A stretch of 52,061 bases of DNA, taken from the NCBI GenBank assembly GCA_022843175.1, contig JALHOE010000038.1:1-52061 (forward strand). The letters run 5' to 3'. Positions 10,614-18,948 of this stretch are shown piece after piece. The notes beneath the pieces were generated by a model. It had not been told where the DNA came from. It saw nothing but the letters and a program-made list of their open reading frames with translations, and searched no databases. The first letter of the stretch is position 1; the number at the start of each line of letters is the position of its first letter. The stretch is from Deltaproteobacteria bacterium (GTDB taxonomy: Bacteria > Myxococcota_A > Polyangia > Polyangiales > JADJMO01). The position numbers were made by a program, and so were the translations under genes.

Positions 10614-12205
10614 CACGACACCTTCTGGTTGATGGCGGCCTTGAAGGTGTCGGGCGACTCGGCGAAGAACGCGGCCTGGTCGGCCGAGCACTTGCCGGCG
10701 CGCACGAGCCCCGCGAGCGAGTCGTCGAGGCGGATGATCCCGAGCGAGCGACCGCGCTGCTGCAGGGAGGGGATCTGATAGGTCTTCTCCTCGCGGATCA
10801 GGTTCCACAGGGCAACGGTGCCGGTGAGGAGCTCGACCGCCGCGTGCACGCCCTTGCGATCGACGCTCGGCACGAGACGCTGGCCGATCACGAGCTTGAG
10901 GCCGCCGGCGAGCGTACGCCGCACCTGCGCCTGATCGCCCGGCGGGAACATGTCGATCAACCGATCGATGGTCTTGGCCGCGCTCGGCGTGTTCATGGTG
11001 CCGACCACGAGGTGCCCCGTCTCGCTCGCGGCGACGGCCATCGAGACGGTCTCGGTGTCGCGGAGCTCGCCGACGACGATGACGTCCGGATCCTCGCGGA
11101 GCGCGCCCTTGAGCGCGCGGGCGAACGACTTGGTGTGGGTGCCGACCTCGCGCTGACTCATCATCGCGCGCTTGCGCGGGTGCACGAACTCCACTGGATC
11201 CTCGACCGTCACCACGTGGTGGGTGCTCTCGCGGTTGATGTGATCGACGATCGCGGTGAGGGTGGTGGTCTTGCCGTGACCGGTCGGGCCGGTCACCAGG
11301 ATGAGGCCCTGGTGGTGCTTGGTCGCTTTCGCGACCTCCTCGGGGAGCCCGAGCGAGCCCAGCGTGGGGATCTCGGCGGGGATGAGACGAAACGTCGCCT
11401 TGAGGCCGGTGCGCTGCCTCGCGACGTTGACCCGCGCGCGTCCGAGGCGGGCGTCGGCGAGCGCGAAGTCGCATGAGCCGTCGCGCTCGAGATCGGCGAG
11501 CAGGCGCGCGGGGACCAAGGGGATGAGCATCGCCTCGACCTTGTCGGCCGCCAGCGGCTCGCCCTGCGGCAGGAGCTCGCCGGCGATGCGCATCAGCACC
11601 GGGCGCTCGGCGATGATGTGCAGATCGCTCGCCGCGGCCCGGCGCGCGTTGCTGAAGATCTCCGCGAACGCCGCGTTGCCGGTCGAGGACTGCTTCTTGA
11701 GCCCGCCGTACAGCGACGCGTCGGCGTCACGGTCGAGCATCAGCGCGGCCTGCCGGCGATCGATGTCGAGCTCGGGCGGCGCGGCCGGCGGCGGCGACAC
11801 GCTGATCGCCTTCATCTTCATCGACTTGGCCTTGGGCGGACGGACGGTCGCGGCCTTGGGGGGGCGGACGGTCGCGGGCTTCTTCGCCACCTCCCGCTGG
11901 GTGACCGCGAAGCGCGCGCGGATCTCCCCGCCGCGCTGAGTCGCCGAGACGCTCACCAGCCCGAGCCCGCGCGAGCGGAACGTCCAGCTGACCGGCGCCT
12001 CCCCGATCGACTCCACGTGCCGGTCGCCCCCGAGAGCGACCAGGATCCCGAGGATGTCGTCGGTCGAGACGGCGTCCTCGGCGAGCGCCTGCCACTTGTC
12101 GGCGGCGCGCGCGGCGGGAAACCGCCCGGTGGCGAGCGCGCACTCGGTGACGTCTTCGCGGTGGAGCGACCGGAGCAGGGTTTGAACGAGGGACAAGTCC
12201 CTCAA
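10613..12205 (-). CDS. PilT-like ATPase with a 170-residue N-terminal extension
   Basis: A 530-residue protein whose C-terminal about 355 residues are PilT-like. It has Walker A GPTGHGKT at 306-313 (Lys312), the acidic box VEDPVEF, and Walker B DPDVIVVGELRD with Glu380. The His box reads GTMNTPSA, so Asn405 stands where PilT has His, and the usual A-I/V-R-N-L-I-R-E motif reads ALWNLIREE. Residues 1-110 form an extra domain of unknown fold, joined by a basic linker with a near-perfect repeat (ATVRPPKA twice). The start is uncertain: TTG at 12205 opens the frame, while TTG at 12196 follows a GAGGG. It is translationally coupled to the 353-residue paralogue and may have a regulatory role. Confidence 0.85.
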
Positions 12206-12236
12206 TTAACGGCCGCGCGCGCCGAACCCTTAGGGG

Positions 12237-12857
12237 TCAGAAGGCGAAGCCGCCGCCGAGGGTGATTCGGCGCTCGCCGAGGAACGCGATCTCGATCGCG
12301 CCGTCGAGCCCCTTGCCGAACACCAGGAGGCCCGCGCCCACCTGATAGCGGTAGCGGTCGGTCCCGACGTCGCCGAGGAAATACACCGGGCCACCGAACG
12401 TGCGAGCGACGACGAAGGGCGCGATCGGCCCGAACGTCTTGCCGAGCGCCACGCCGAGCCGCGCGTCGCTGGCCCTCAGCGACGCGTCTCCGGCGCGGAC
12501 GAACGACTGCGCAATCGAGAGCGTGGTCACGAGGAACGGGCTCCGCGGACCGTCGTCGAGGAGGCGCACCGAGAGCGCGAGCGAGGCGAGGGGCCCGGGC
12601 TTGACCCGATGCTCCACTCCGTTGCGCACGACGTGTCCGGCGAGCGCGGAGCCGAGCGCGAGTTGCAGCGTGAACCGCTCGCCGAGCCGCCGGTCGAGCG
12701 AGGCGGCGACCCCGAGCTGCTGGAAGGCGGCCAGGCCCGCGTCGCGGAACCGGATCGTGGTGTCGAACGCAGCGACGCCCGCGCCCACGCGCCAGCGGCG
12801 GTCGTGATCGCCCTCGCAGGTCTGCGGCAGACCGGTCGGACCGACCGGCGGTGACAT
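12237..12857 (-). CDS. hypothetical beta-strand-rich protein
   Basis: A 206-residue protein. Alternating hydrophobic and polar stretches with many aromatic-ended strands (RRWRVGAGVAAFDTTIRF, QVGAGLLVFGKG, IEIAFLGERRITLGGGFAF) and a final Phe are typical of outer-membrane beta-barrels. No signal peptide is visible from the ATG at 12857, which follows a GTGAGGG ribosome site, so either export uses a longer unseen start or the protein is not a porin-like barrel. It lies 31 bp after the PilT-like pair in reverse order (it is upstream of them) and could share their transcript. I do not recognise a named family. Confidence 0.65.
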   Translation of the reverse strand: MSPPVGPTGLPQTCEGDHDRRWRVGAGVAAFDTTIRFRDAGLAAFQQLGVAASLDRRLGERFTLQLALGSALAGHVVRNGVEHRVKPGPLASLALSVRLLDDGPRSPFLVTTLSIAQSFVRAGDASLRASDARLGVALGKTFGPIAPFVVARTFGGPVYFLGDVGTDRYRYQVGAGLLVFGKGLDGAIEIAFLGERRITLGGGFAF

Positions 12858-12980
12858 CCCTCACGCCTCGGCGTCACGCGGGTGCACGAGCAGGGCGACG
12901 AAGAACGCTAGAGCTGGAACACGCACCCGCCCAGCATAGTCACTCTCACGGCAACCCGATCGCGACTATCCTCCCCGCCC

Positions 12981-14435
12981 ATGGGGCTGCCCGGCGTCGC
13001 TCGCCTGCTCGACCTCCCGATGGAACTCTGCGGCGCGCTCGCCGCACGCCTGCGCGCCGCCGGCCTTCGCGAGGGCGCGACCGCGCCGTACGCGATGAGC
13101 GGCGAGAACATGCCGGAGCGGATGCGCGCGCCGCTGCGCAACTGGCACCTGCGCCGCAAGCGCACCCCGCTCACGCTGGCGGCGCGGATGTTCATGTTCA
13201 TGGACCCGATCGATCGCGCGGGCGCCGTCGAGGTGCTCGGCGAGCTGCTGCCCGCGCTCGTCGAGCACGGCCTGGTCGTCGAGCGTGACGGCGGTCTGGT
13301 GTGCCCGTTCCTCCTCAACCTCGTGAACGAGCTGCTCGTCTTCTGCGACGACCTCGCGGAGGGCGGCGACGCGGTCATGGGCGCGGGGGAGACCACCGCC
13401 GACTTGATCCGGGCGGCGTACCCGCGCACGCGCCACCGGAGCGCGCTCGACGTCGGGTGCGGCGCGGGGACGGCCGCGCTGCTCCTCGCCGCGCAAGTCG
13501 ATCGGGCGGTGGGCGTCGACATCAACCCCCGCGCCATCGTGCTCGCGCAGTTCAACGCGCGCCTCAACGCGATCCACAACGTCGAGTTTCGCGCCGGAGA
13601 CCTCTTCGCGCCCGTCGCCGGCGAGCGGTTCGACCTGATCGTGTCGCAGCCCGCGTTCGTGTCTGCGCCCGACGACGCCAAGCAGATCACGTTCCTCCAC
13701 GGCGGTCGCCGCGGCGACGAGATGACGATGCGCATCCTCGGAGAGCTGCAGCCGCACCTCGCCGAGGGAGGTCGCGCGGTGATCCTCCACGACCACCCGA
13801 CCGTCGGCGACGAGCCCCCGGTCGCCCGGCTCCGCCCGGCGATCCCCGCGGCGATGAACCTGCTGCTGCTCGTGTCGACGCCCAAGGATCTCGACGCCTA
13901 TTGCGCGTTCTACGCGGCCGGCCGGCACCGCACGCTCGGGCCCGAGTTCGAGCGCGACGCCGTCATGCACCGCGAGCACCTCGCGCGGCTCGGCGTCGAG
14001 GCGCTGCAGTTCATCTTCGTCGTCATCGACAACGCCGGCGCCGAACGCCCGTGGACCGCCGCCATCGAGACGCGCAGCTTCGCCGAGGTCGACGTGACGA
14101 GCGCACAGATCGACCGGCTGCTCGCGAGCCAGCGCCTCCTCTTCGGCGACGACGCGGGGATCCTCCGCGCGACGCTGCGCCCGGTCGAGGGAATGACGTT
14201 CGTCGACGAGGGCAGCCGCCTCGTGGCGAGGCTGCCCGCTCGCGCGTTGGTGCCCGAGGTCACCTGCAGCACCGACGCGGTCGGGCTGCTGTCGACGTTC
14301 GGCGACGGCATCACGGTCGAAGCGGCGGTCTCCGCGTTCGCAGCGCAGGTGAACGCTGCGCCCGACGCGCTGCGTCCGCAGATCGTGCCGGCCGTGCGCC
14401 AGGCGCTCGCCGCGGGTCTCCTCGAGGTGCCCTGA
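12981..14435 (+). CDS. class I SAM-dependent methyltransferase (RsmC/HemK-like core)
   Basis: A 484-residue protein with three parts. Residues 1-135 are helical and precede the catalytic domain. Residues about 150-310 form a Rossmann methyltransferase fold, with motif I DVGCGAGTA at 157-165, an acidic residue at the end of strand 2 (VGVDINPRA), and SQPAF at 222-226 where N6-adenine and glutamine methyltransferases have NPPY/F. Residues about 330-484 form an uncharacterised C-terminal domain. The SQPAF variant keeps the Pro and aromatic but loses Asn and one Pro, so the substrate (rRNA, protein or small molecule) cannot be read off. The ATG at 12981 follows CCGCCC with no clear ribosome site. 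It is convergent with the thiolase gene across a strong hairpin. Confidence 0.85.
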   Translation: MGLPGVARLLDLPMELCGALAARLRAAGLREGATAPYAMSGENMPERMRAPLRNWHLRRKRTPLTLAARMFMFMDPIDRAGAVEVLGELLPALVEHGLVVERDGGLVCPFLLNLVNELLVFCDDLAEGGDAVMGAGETTADLIRAAYPRTRHRSALDVGCGAGTAALLLAAQVDRAVGVDINPRAIVLAQFNARLNAIHNVEFRAGDLFAPVAGERFDLIVSQPAFVSAPDDAKQITFLHGGRRGDEMTMRILGELQPHLAEGGRAVILHDHPTVGDEPPVARLRPAIPAAMNLLLLVSTPKDLDAYCAFYAAGRHRTLGPEFERDAVMHREHLARLGVEALQFIFVVIDNAGAERPWTAAIETRSFAEVDVTSAQIDRLLASQRLLFGDDAGILRATLRPVEGMTFVDEGSRLVARLPARALVPEVTCSTDAVGLLSTFGDGITVEAAVSAFAAQVNAAPDALRPQIVPAVRQALAAGLLEVP

Positions 14436-14439
14436 GCAC

Positions 14440-14471
14440 AAAAACGACGACGCCGGGGAAACCCCGGCGTC
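14440..14471 (-). terminator. intrinsic terminator between methyltransferase and thiolase genes
   Basis: A perfect 10-bp stem (GACGCCGGGG at 14449-14458 against CCCCGGCGTC at 14462-14471) with a 3-nt loop AAA. Read on the minus strand, the stem is followed after a few bases by a run of five U (complement of A at 14440-14444), the intrinsic-terminator pattern for the thiolase gene ending at 14488. The stem may also stop the convergent methyltransferase transcript. Confidence 0.85.
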
Positions 14472-14487
14472 CTCGCAGACGACCGCC

Positions 14488-15663
14488 TCAGTCGCGGCGA
14501 TACATCGTCATCACGCACGCGCCGCCCAACCCGAGGTTGTGCTGGAGCGCGACCTTCGCGTTCGGGACCTGGCGCTGATCGGCCTGGCCGCGCAGCTGCC
14601 ACACCAGCTCGGTGCACTGCGCGAGGCCCGTGGCGCCGAGCGGGTGGCCCTTGGAGAGCAGCCCGCCGGACGGGTTGGTGACGTGCTTGCCGCCGTAGGT
14701 GTTCTGCCCCTCGGTGATGTACTTCTCGGCTTCGCCCTCTTTGCAGAGACCGAGCGCCTCGTAGGTGAGGAGCTCGTTGGCGGTGAAGCAGTCGTGCAGC
14801 TCGACGACCTGCACGTCGTTCGGGCCGAGGCCCGACTTCTCGTAGACCTGCTTCGCGGCGGCAACGGCCATGTCCCAGCCGACCATCTTGATCATGCTGT
14901 CCTGGAAGGACGTCTGGTAGTCGGTGGTCATCGACTGCGCGGCGATCCACACCGGGTTGCTGATGCCCTTCTTCTTGGCGAACTCGTCGCTGCAGAGGAT
15001 GGCCGCGGCGGCGCCGCAGGTGGGCGGGCAGCACTGATAGCGGGTGAGCGGGTCGAAGACCTCTTCGCTCGCCATGATCTCGTCGACGCTGAGCACGTTG
15101 CTGAAGAGCGCGAGCGGGTTCTTGCTCGCGTGCTGGCGGGCCTTCGCGCTGATCTTGGCGAAGGTTTCCTTCTTGGTGCCGTAGCGCCAGCGGTACTCGC
15201 GGCCGGCGCCGCCGAACATCTGCGCGGCCGGGGGCGCCTGGTTGAAGCCCTGCACGCGGGACATGACCTCGGCGTGCTTGTCGAGCGGGTTGGTGCGGTC
15301 GGTGAACTTGGAGCCGAGGGCGCCCTTCTCCATCTTCTCGAAGCCGACGGCGAGGACGCACTCGGCGCCCGCTTCGATCGCCTGGCGCGCGAGGAAGAGC
15401 GCCGTCGAGCCGGTGGAGCAGTTGTTGTTGACGTTGACCACCGGGATGCCGGTGAGGCCGACCTCGTAGACCGAACGCTGGCCGCACGTGCTGTCGCCGT
15501 AGACGTAGCCGGCGAACGCCTGCTCGATGTCCTTGAAGTCGACCTTCGAGTCGGCGATGGCGGCCCTGATCGCGTTGGAGGCCATGACGTTGTACTCGTC
15601 GCTCGCTCCCGGCTTCTGGAACTTGACCATGCCGACGCCGATGACGTTCACCCTACGAGCCAT
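14488..15663 (-). CDS. SCP2-type thiolase / acetyl-CoA acetyltransferase-like protein
   Basis: A 391-residue thiolase of the sterol-carrier-protein-x class, which cleaves 3-ketoacyl-CoA in beta-oxidation of long, branched or sterol side chains. Catalytic residues are recognisable: Cys82 in NNNCSTGS, the His of [11 protein letters not shown], the His of KGHPLGATG and the C-terminal Cys of GGACVMTMY. The ATG at 15663 has an excellent ribosome site (AAGGAG), so the start is secure. A 20-bp palindrome lies about 87 bp upstream and nearly repeats one in front of the SDR-MaoC-SCP2 gene at 26053, which points to joint control. A strong terminator follows. Confidence 0.93.
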   Translation of the reverse strand: MARRVNVIGVGMVKFQKPGASDEYNVMASNAIRAAIADSKVDFKDIEQAFAGYVYGDSTCGQRSVYEVGLTGIPVVNVNNNCSTGSTALFLARQAIEAGAECVLAVGFEKMEKGALGSKFTDRTNPLDKHAEVMSRVQGFNQAPPAAQMFGGAGREYRWRYGTKKETFAKISAKARQHASKNPLALFSNVLSVDEIMASEEVFDPLTRYQCCPPTCGAAAAILCSDEFAKKKGISNPVWIAAQSMTTDYQTSFQDSMIKMVGWDMAVAAAKQVYEKSGLGPNDVQVVELHDCFTANELLTYEALGLCKEGEAEKYITEGQNTYGGKHVTNPSGGLLSKGHPLGATGLAQCTELVWQLRGQADQRQVPNAKVALQHNLGLGGACVMTMYRRD

Positions 15664-15749
15664 GGGACACTCCTTGGTTTCCTGCCGCTCCCGCGCGGGA
15701 TGAGGTGGGACGGAGACTGTAGCGCCCGCCCCCGCCGCCGCCCAGGGGG

Positions 15750-15769
15750 GAATGAATGGCCGTTCATTC
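15750..15769. promoter_or_regulatory. palindromic operator candidate upstream of thiolase
   Basis: A 20-bp inverted repeat, half-site GAATGAATGG, with one mismatched pair. It lies between the thiolase (minus) and a small plus-strand gene at 15831. The core TGAATGGCCGTTCA differs at one base from the core of the palindrome at 26130-26143. The TGAATG half-site resembles that of TetR-type fatty-acid repressors such as Bacillus FadR, though here the two halves abut. The regulator is not in the window. Confidence 0.7.
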
Positions 15770-15830
15770 GGGCGGGCGGCCACTGCCCAGCTGTACGGTC
15801 CCTGGCGTCATCCTTGCTGGACCCCTGGAA

Positions 15831-16064
15831 ATGGCTGGCATCGTCACCAAGGACTTCGCGGTCCTCGCCCGCTTCGTGCGCGAGGTCAGCATGATCGAAC
15901 AGGTCGTCCCGCCCGACGTCACCGACGGCGGAACCCTGCGCTCCCTGACGGCGGCGGGCAGCGAGCCCCCCCCGCCGCCGACGTCGTCCCGCAGGCACGT
16001 CCTCAACGACTCGGGGCGCTACTCCATCATCCACCCGCGCACCCGTTCCCGCGCAGCCACGTAG
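15831..16064 (+). CDS. small hypothetical protein
   Basis: A 77-residue frame starting MAGIVTKDFAVLARFVREVS and ending in an Arg-rich tail. Nearly every codon ends in G or C through its length, as in the true genes here, and this is the best support for it being coded. No conserved domain is recognised; a Glu-Pro-Pro run sits in the middle. The ribosome site is weak (CTGGAA). The palindromic operator lies 61 bp upstream, so it may share regulation with the thiolase. The remainder of 15664-16169 holds no other gene that I can support, only the operator and two palindromic repeats at its right end. Confidence 0.5.
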   Translation: MAGIVTKDFAVLARFVREVSMIEQVVPPDVTDGGTLRSLTAAGSEPPPPPTSSRRHVLNDSGRYSIIHPRTRSRAAT

Positions 16065-16105
16065 CGCATTCCCTGCGTTCCCCCCCGCAGCGCGTGCGGG
16101 CGGAC

Positions 16106-16174
16106 GGCAGGCGCTCGCTTACGCGCGCGCCTATCAGGGCGGGCAGGCGCTCGCTTACGCGCGCGCCTATCAGG
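16106..16174. repeat. two tandem copies of a REP-like palindromic repeat
   Basis: A 33-bp unit occurs at 16106-16138 and 16142-16174, identical in both copies and 36 bp apart. Each contains an imperfect hairpin: AGGCGCTCGC, loop TTAC, GCGCGCGCCT (16109-16132 and 16145-16168). The stop codon of the acetate transporter (16170-16172) lies inside the second copy. Related copies occur at 18123-18146 (inverted) and 18172-18195 (degenerate). Confidence 0.85.
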
Positions 16175-16778
16175 TGGGCGGGCGCGGCGTGAACGCCGGC
16201 CCCGGCACCGCGAACACCGGTCGCCCCGCGAGCGGGTTCACGAGCAGCGCGAACGCGATGTAGAGCGCGAGGAGCGCGAGCGCCACCGTGCACGCGGCGA
16301 TCGCCGGGCCGAGCGCGCGCGCGTGGGTGAGCTCGCGCGCGATGCGCAGCACGTAGAGGAGGTCGATGTCGAGGAGGAACGCCACGAGCAGCTTGCTGAC
16401 GAACCCGAACGCGTAGGTGAGCACGACGAAGATCACGAGGAAGCACACGTCGACCGACAGCACGACCGAAGCGTTCGGCACCCGCCCCTGCGACAGCTCG
16501 CTCAGCGCCCACCAATTCATCACCCAGTTGAAGGAGAACGTGGTGAACAGCGTGCCGCCGAGGGTGTTCTTGTTGGCGAGCGCCATCATTCCGGCCAGGA
16601 ACTGACCGCCCCCGCCGAACAGGAGGCAGAACCACGCCGCGGTCCGCAGCGCATCGGCCGTGAGCGTGAGGCCGAGAGCGATCGGCATGAGCGCCGCGCA
16701 CCCCACGGCGAGGCCCAAAAGCCCGAGTGGCGTGGGCTCCGCGAAGCTTGGAGCGGGGGCGGTCTGGGGATGGTCCAT
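16170..16778 (-). CDS. acetate uptake transporter, GPR1/FUN34/YaaH (SatP) family
   Basis: A 202-residue integral membrane protein with six predicted helices, the usual size for SatP-type acetate/succinate channels. The family signature N-P-[AV]-P-L-G-L appears in variant form as EPTPLGLLGLAVG near the N-terminus, with Glu in place of the conserved Asn. Other matches are AAWFCLLFGGGGQFLAGM and the GGTLFTTFSFNWVMNWWAL segment. It should move acetate with protons across the inner membrane, which would fit the beta-oxidation genes nearby. The ATG at 16778 was chosen because the hydrophobic core begins 20 residues later; longer in-frame versions are low-complexity. The stop lies in a REP-like repeat. 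Confidence 0.9.
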   Translation of the reverse strand: MDHPQTAPAPSFAEPTPLGLLGLAVGCAALMPIALGLTLTADALRTAAWFCLLFGGGGQFLAGMMALANKNTLGGTLFTTFSFNWVMNWWALSELSQGRVPNASVVLSVDVCFLVIFVVLTYAFGFVSKLLVAFLLDIDLLYVLRIARELTHARALGPAIAACTVALALLALYIAFALLVNPLAGRPVFAVPGPAFTPRPPT

Positions 16779-16835
16779 CGCGCCCCCAGCACTACCACGC
16801 CTCGCGCTTCGCGCGGGCTCACGTAGACTGAACGC

Positions 16836-17711
16836 ATGATCGCAGGGGCTCGCTTCTGGATCGTCGTCCTGCTCGCTCTGCCGCTCTCGTGCACCGCCGA
16901 GACGGGCGGCCTCGCCGAGACCGTCGACGAGGACGCGCAGCCCGACACGGCCCTCGTCGACGACAGCGTCGTGACGGTCGACAGCGCGGTCGAGGAGATC
17001 GCCACCGACAGCACGGTCGCAGACACCACCGTCGCGGACACCACGGTCACCGACACCGCCGTCGCCGACACCGCCGTCGCCGACACCAAGCCCCCCGTCG
17101 ATACGACCCCGATCGATACCGGCCCCGAGGTGCTCATGTGCCCCGCGGGCTCCTCCGACTGCTCCGGCACCTGTCGCGATCTGCAGGCCGATCCCGCCAA
17201 CTGCGGCACGTGCGGCGCTCCGAAATGCGCGAGCGGCTCGATGTGCGCGAGCGGCGCCTGCGCCTGTCAGCCCGGCCTCACCTCGTGCGGCAGCGTATGC
17301 GTCGACACCAAGGGCTCCGTCGAGGCGTGCGGCGGGTGCGGCGCCATGCGCCGCTGCGACAAGAACGACCGCTGCGTCGACGGCGCGTGCGTGGGCGCCG
17401 GCGGCTCGAGCTGCCCGAGCACGCGCCCGGACGAATGCCCCGCGAGCGACGGGCGCAAGAGCTGCTTCAACACCAAGCGCGATCCGATGCACTGCGGCGG
17501 CTGCGGGATGGACAAGCGCTGCACCTCCGACGAGGTCTGCGTCGACGGCGGGTGCGAGAAGTACGTCGTCGGCGTCGGCTGCACGACGTGCCCCTGCGCT
17601 GCGTGCACGACGCTCTTGATGGGCTCGCGCTGCTGTCCGGCACCGCCCGGCTCCGCCGCCGGACGCGTGTTCTGCGTCGACGCCGCGGACTGCCCCGCGT
17701 GGTTGCCGTAG
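16836..17711 (+). CDS. cysteine-rich lipoprotein with VADTT repeat stalk
   Basis: A 291-residue lipoprotein. The signal peptide ends ALPLSC (lipobox Cys19). A stalk of Asp/Thr/Val repeats (about 25-95) includes six five-residue units such as VADTT. Cys-rich modules follow, with the pattern seen in the lipoprotein at 2555-3709. The C-terminal segment VGCTTCPCAAC then CCPAPPG is shared with that protein, so the two are paralogues. The ATG at 16836 starts the signal peptide. Function is unknown; it is probably displayed on the outer membrane with disulfide-bonded modules held away by the stalk. Confidence 0.85.
   Translation: MIAGARFWIVVLLALPLSCTAETGGLAETVDEDAQPDTALVDDSVVTVDSAVEEIATDSTVADTTVADTTVTDTAVADTAVADTKPPVDTTPIDTGPEVLMCPAGSSDCSGTCRDLQADPANCGTCGAPKCASGSMCASGACACQPGLTSCGSVCVDTKGSVEACGGCGAMRRCDKNDRCVDGACVGAGGSSCPSTRPDECPASDGRKSCFNTKRDPMHCGGCGMDKRCTSDEVCVDGGCEKYVVGVGCTTCPCAACTTLLMGSRCCPAPPGSAAGRVFCVDAADCPAWLP
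17001..17090 (+). repeat. 15-bp in-frame tandem repeat encoding a VADTT stalk
   Basis: Six consecutive 15-nt units in codon phase encode ATDST, VADTT, VADTT, VTDTA, VADTA and VADTK. Units differ mostly at third positions, so the array is under coding constraint but could change length by slippage. Confidence 0.9.
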
Positions 17712-17814
17712 TGCCGCTCGGCGGAAATTTCGCCAAAAGTTCTGCCTCGTGGGCGTGCTCGTCCGCGTGCACGGGCACGTGAGCGGGCTCGGGCACGCGC
17801 ACGGGCACGAGGCC

Positions 17815-18060
17815 TCACCGGCACGTTCGGGTAAGCATGGCCGCGATTCGACTCAGCATGCCTCGATCGAGCTGATCAGCCGATGCGCGTCCGAGCAGTG
17901 CGCAGACGTCGAGCGCCGCGCCATACTCCAGCGCGCTGCCGCGCCGTCGCGTAGTAGCGCGTGCGATCCGCTGCCGTCGCGGTGCCTCGGCGATGTTGAG
18001 CGGAATCGACATCGCGCCGCGTTCGAGCTGTGAACGAAGCTCGCGCCGTTGCGGGGGACG
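17815..18060 (-). pseudogene. decayed four-helix-bundle (S23-type) protein gene
   Basis: The minus frame reads ELRSQLERGAMSIPLNIAE, a good match to the SVxLNIAEG core of the four-helix-bundle/S23 family, and ends GSALEYGAALDVCALLGRAS through SRIAAMLTRTCR, which matches the family C-terminus. Between them the expected ADRTRYYATAR-type segment is present only in another frame (about 17938-17985), so the gene needs two frame changes to be read through. The N-terminal helix is not recognisable. This is therefore a truncated, twice-frameshifted remnant. The rest of 17712-18373 has no gene I can support; it holds this remnant and two palindromic repeats. Confidence 0.6.
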
Positions 18061-18122
18061 GTTGCGTGCGCAGCTGAATCGCGAGCCGATCGAGCCCACG
18101 TGCCCGCTCACGACCACGGAAT

Positions 18123-18195
18123 AGGCGCGCGCGTAAGCGAGCGCCTACCGGTGCGAGGGTGCGAATCACCGAGGCGCTCGCTGACGCGCGCGCCC
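18123..18195. repeat. two further REP-like palindromes (one inverted, one degenerate)
   Basis: 18123-18146 is the reverse complement of the hairpin unit seen at 16109-16132 (AGGCGCGCGC, loop GTAA, GCGAGCGCCT). 18172-18195 is a direct but degenerate copy with loop TGAC and a final C for T. With the two copies at 16106-16174 they bracket the acetate transporter, a lipoprotein and the decayed gene. Confidence 0.75.
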
Positions 18196-18373
18196 AAGGG
18201 TCGGCACGTCGACGGTCGACGGTCGACGGCGGCGAAAGGGCAGCGCCCGCGTCGATCATCGAAAGCGGGAAGTGCTCTAGAGTAGATCTACCCAGCTCGA
18301 CGGCGTGGTCGTCGTTCGCGCGCGCGCGTCGCGCGCAGTTGCCCCCACTCCCCCGCCGCCCTACTCCGCAACC

Positions 18374-18931
18374 ATGCGCCGCACCACCTTCGCCGTCTGC
18401 GCGCTCGCGCTCGCGCTCGCCGCCTGTAAGAAGGGCAGCGCCAAGGGGGCGCGGCTCGCGACGGAGCGACTCCGGCCGCACGTCGCCAAGCTCGACGGCG
18501 TCGACCCGAGCGCGGTCGCGGTCACGATGGACGAAGAGGTGTTCCGCAACGTGTGGTTCGCGCGCGCGTCCGCCAAGGGCGAGTGGCGCTGCTTCGTCGA
18601 CGTGCTCGAGATCTTCTGCGACCACGGCGAGGGCAAGATCTTCCCCGCGCTCGTCGCGCACCGCCGCCTGGGGGACAACCGCGGCAGCATCGACGATCCG
18701 GTGTGGGTCTCGATGATCCGCTACGCCTACGGCCTCAAGTCGGTCTACCCGGACAAGGACTTCGCCACGCTCACCGACAAGAGCAAGCTCGCCTTCCCCA
18801 AGATCGAGCGCCCCAGGGACGGCGGGGTGACGATCACGTTCTTCGCCATCGACCCCAGTGACAAGACGGTGCGGGTCGAGGCCGACGTCCGTGGTGAGGG
18901 CTCGGCGGCGGTCCGCCTGTTGCCCCTCTGA
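18374..18931 (+). CDS. lipoprotein of unknown function
   Basis: A 185-residue protein with a clear lipoprotein signal (MRRTTFAVCALALALAAC, Cys18) followed by KKGSAKG. The mature part (RLRPHVAKLDGVDPSAVAVT, then WFARASAKGEWRCFVDVLEIFC) looks like a compact alpha/beta domain with two Cys; no family is recognised. I chose the ATG at 18374 rather than upstream in-frame starts because it begins the signal peptide. It is convergent with the membrane-protein gene ending at 18949. Confidence 0.8.
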   Translation: MRRTTFAVCALALALAACKKGSAKGARLATERLRPHVAKLDGVDPSAVAVTMDEEVFRNVWFARASAKGEWRCFVDVLEIFCDHGEGKIFPALVAHRRLGDNRGSIDDPVWVSMIRYAYGLKSVYPDKDFATLTDKSKLAFPKIERPRDGGVTITFFAIDPSDKTVRVEADVRGEGSAAVRLLPL

Positions 18932-18948
18932 TCGACTGCCCTGCGCAA

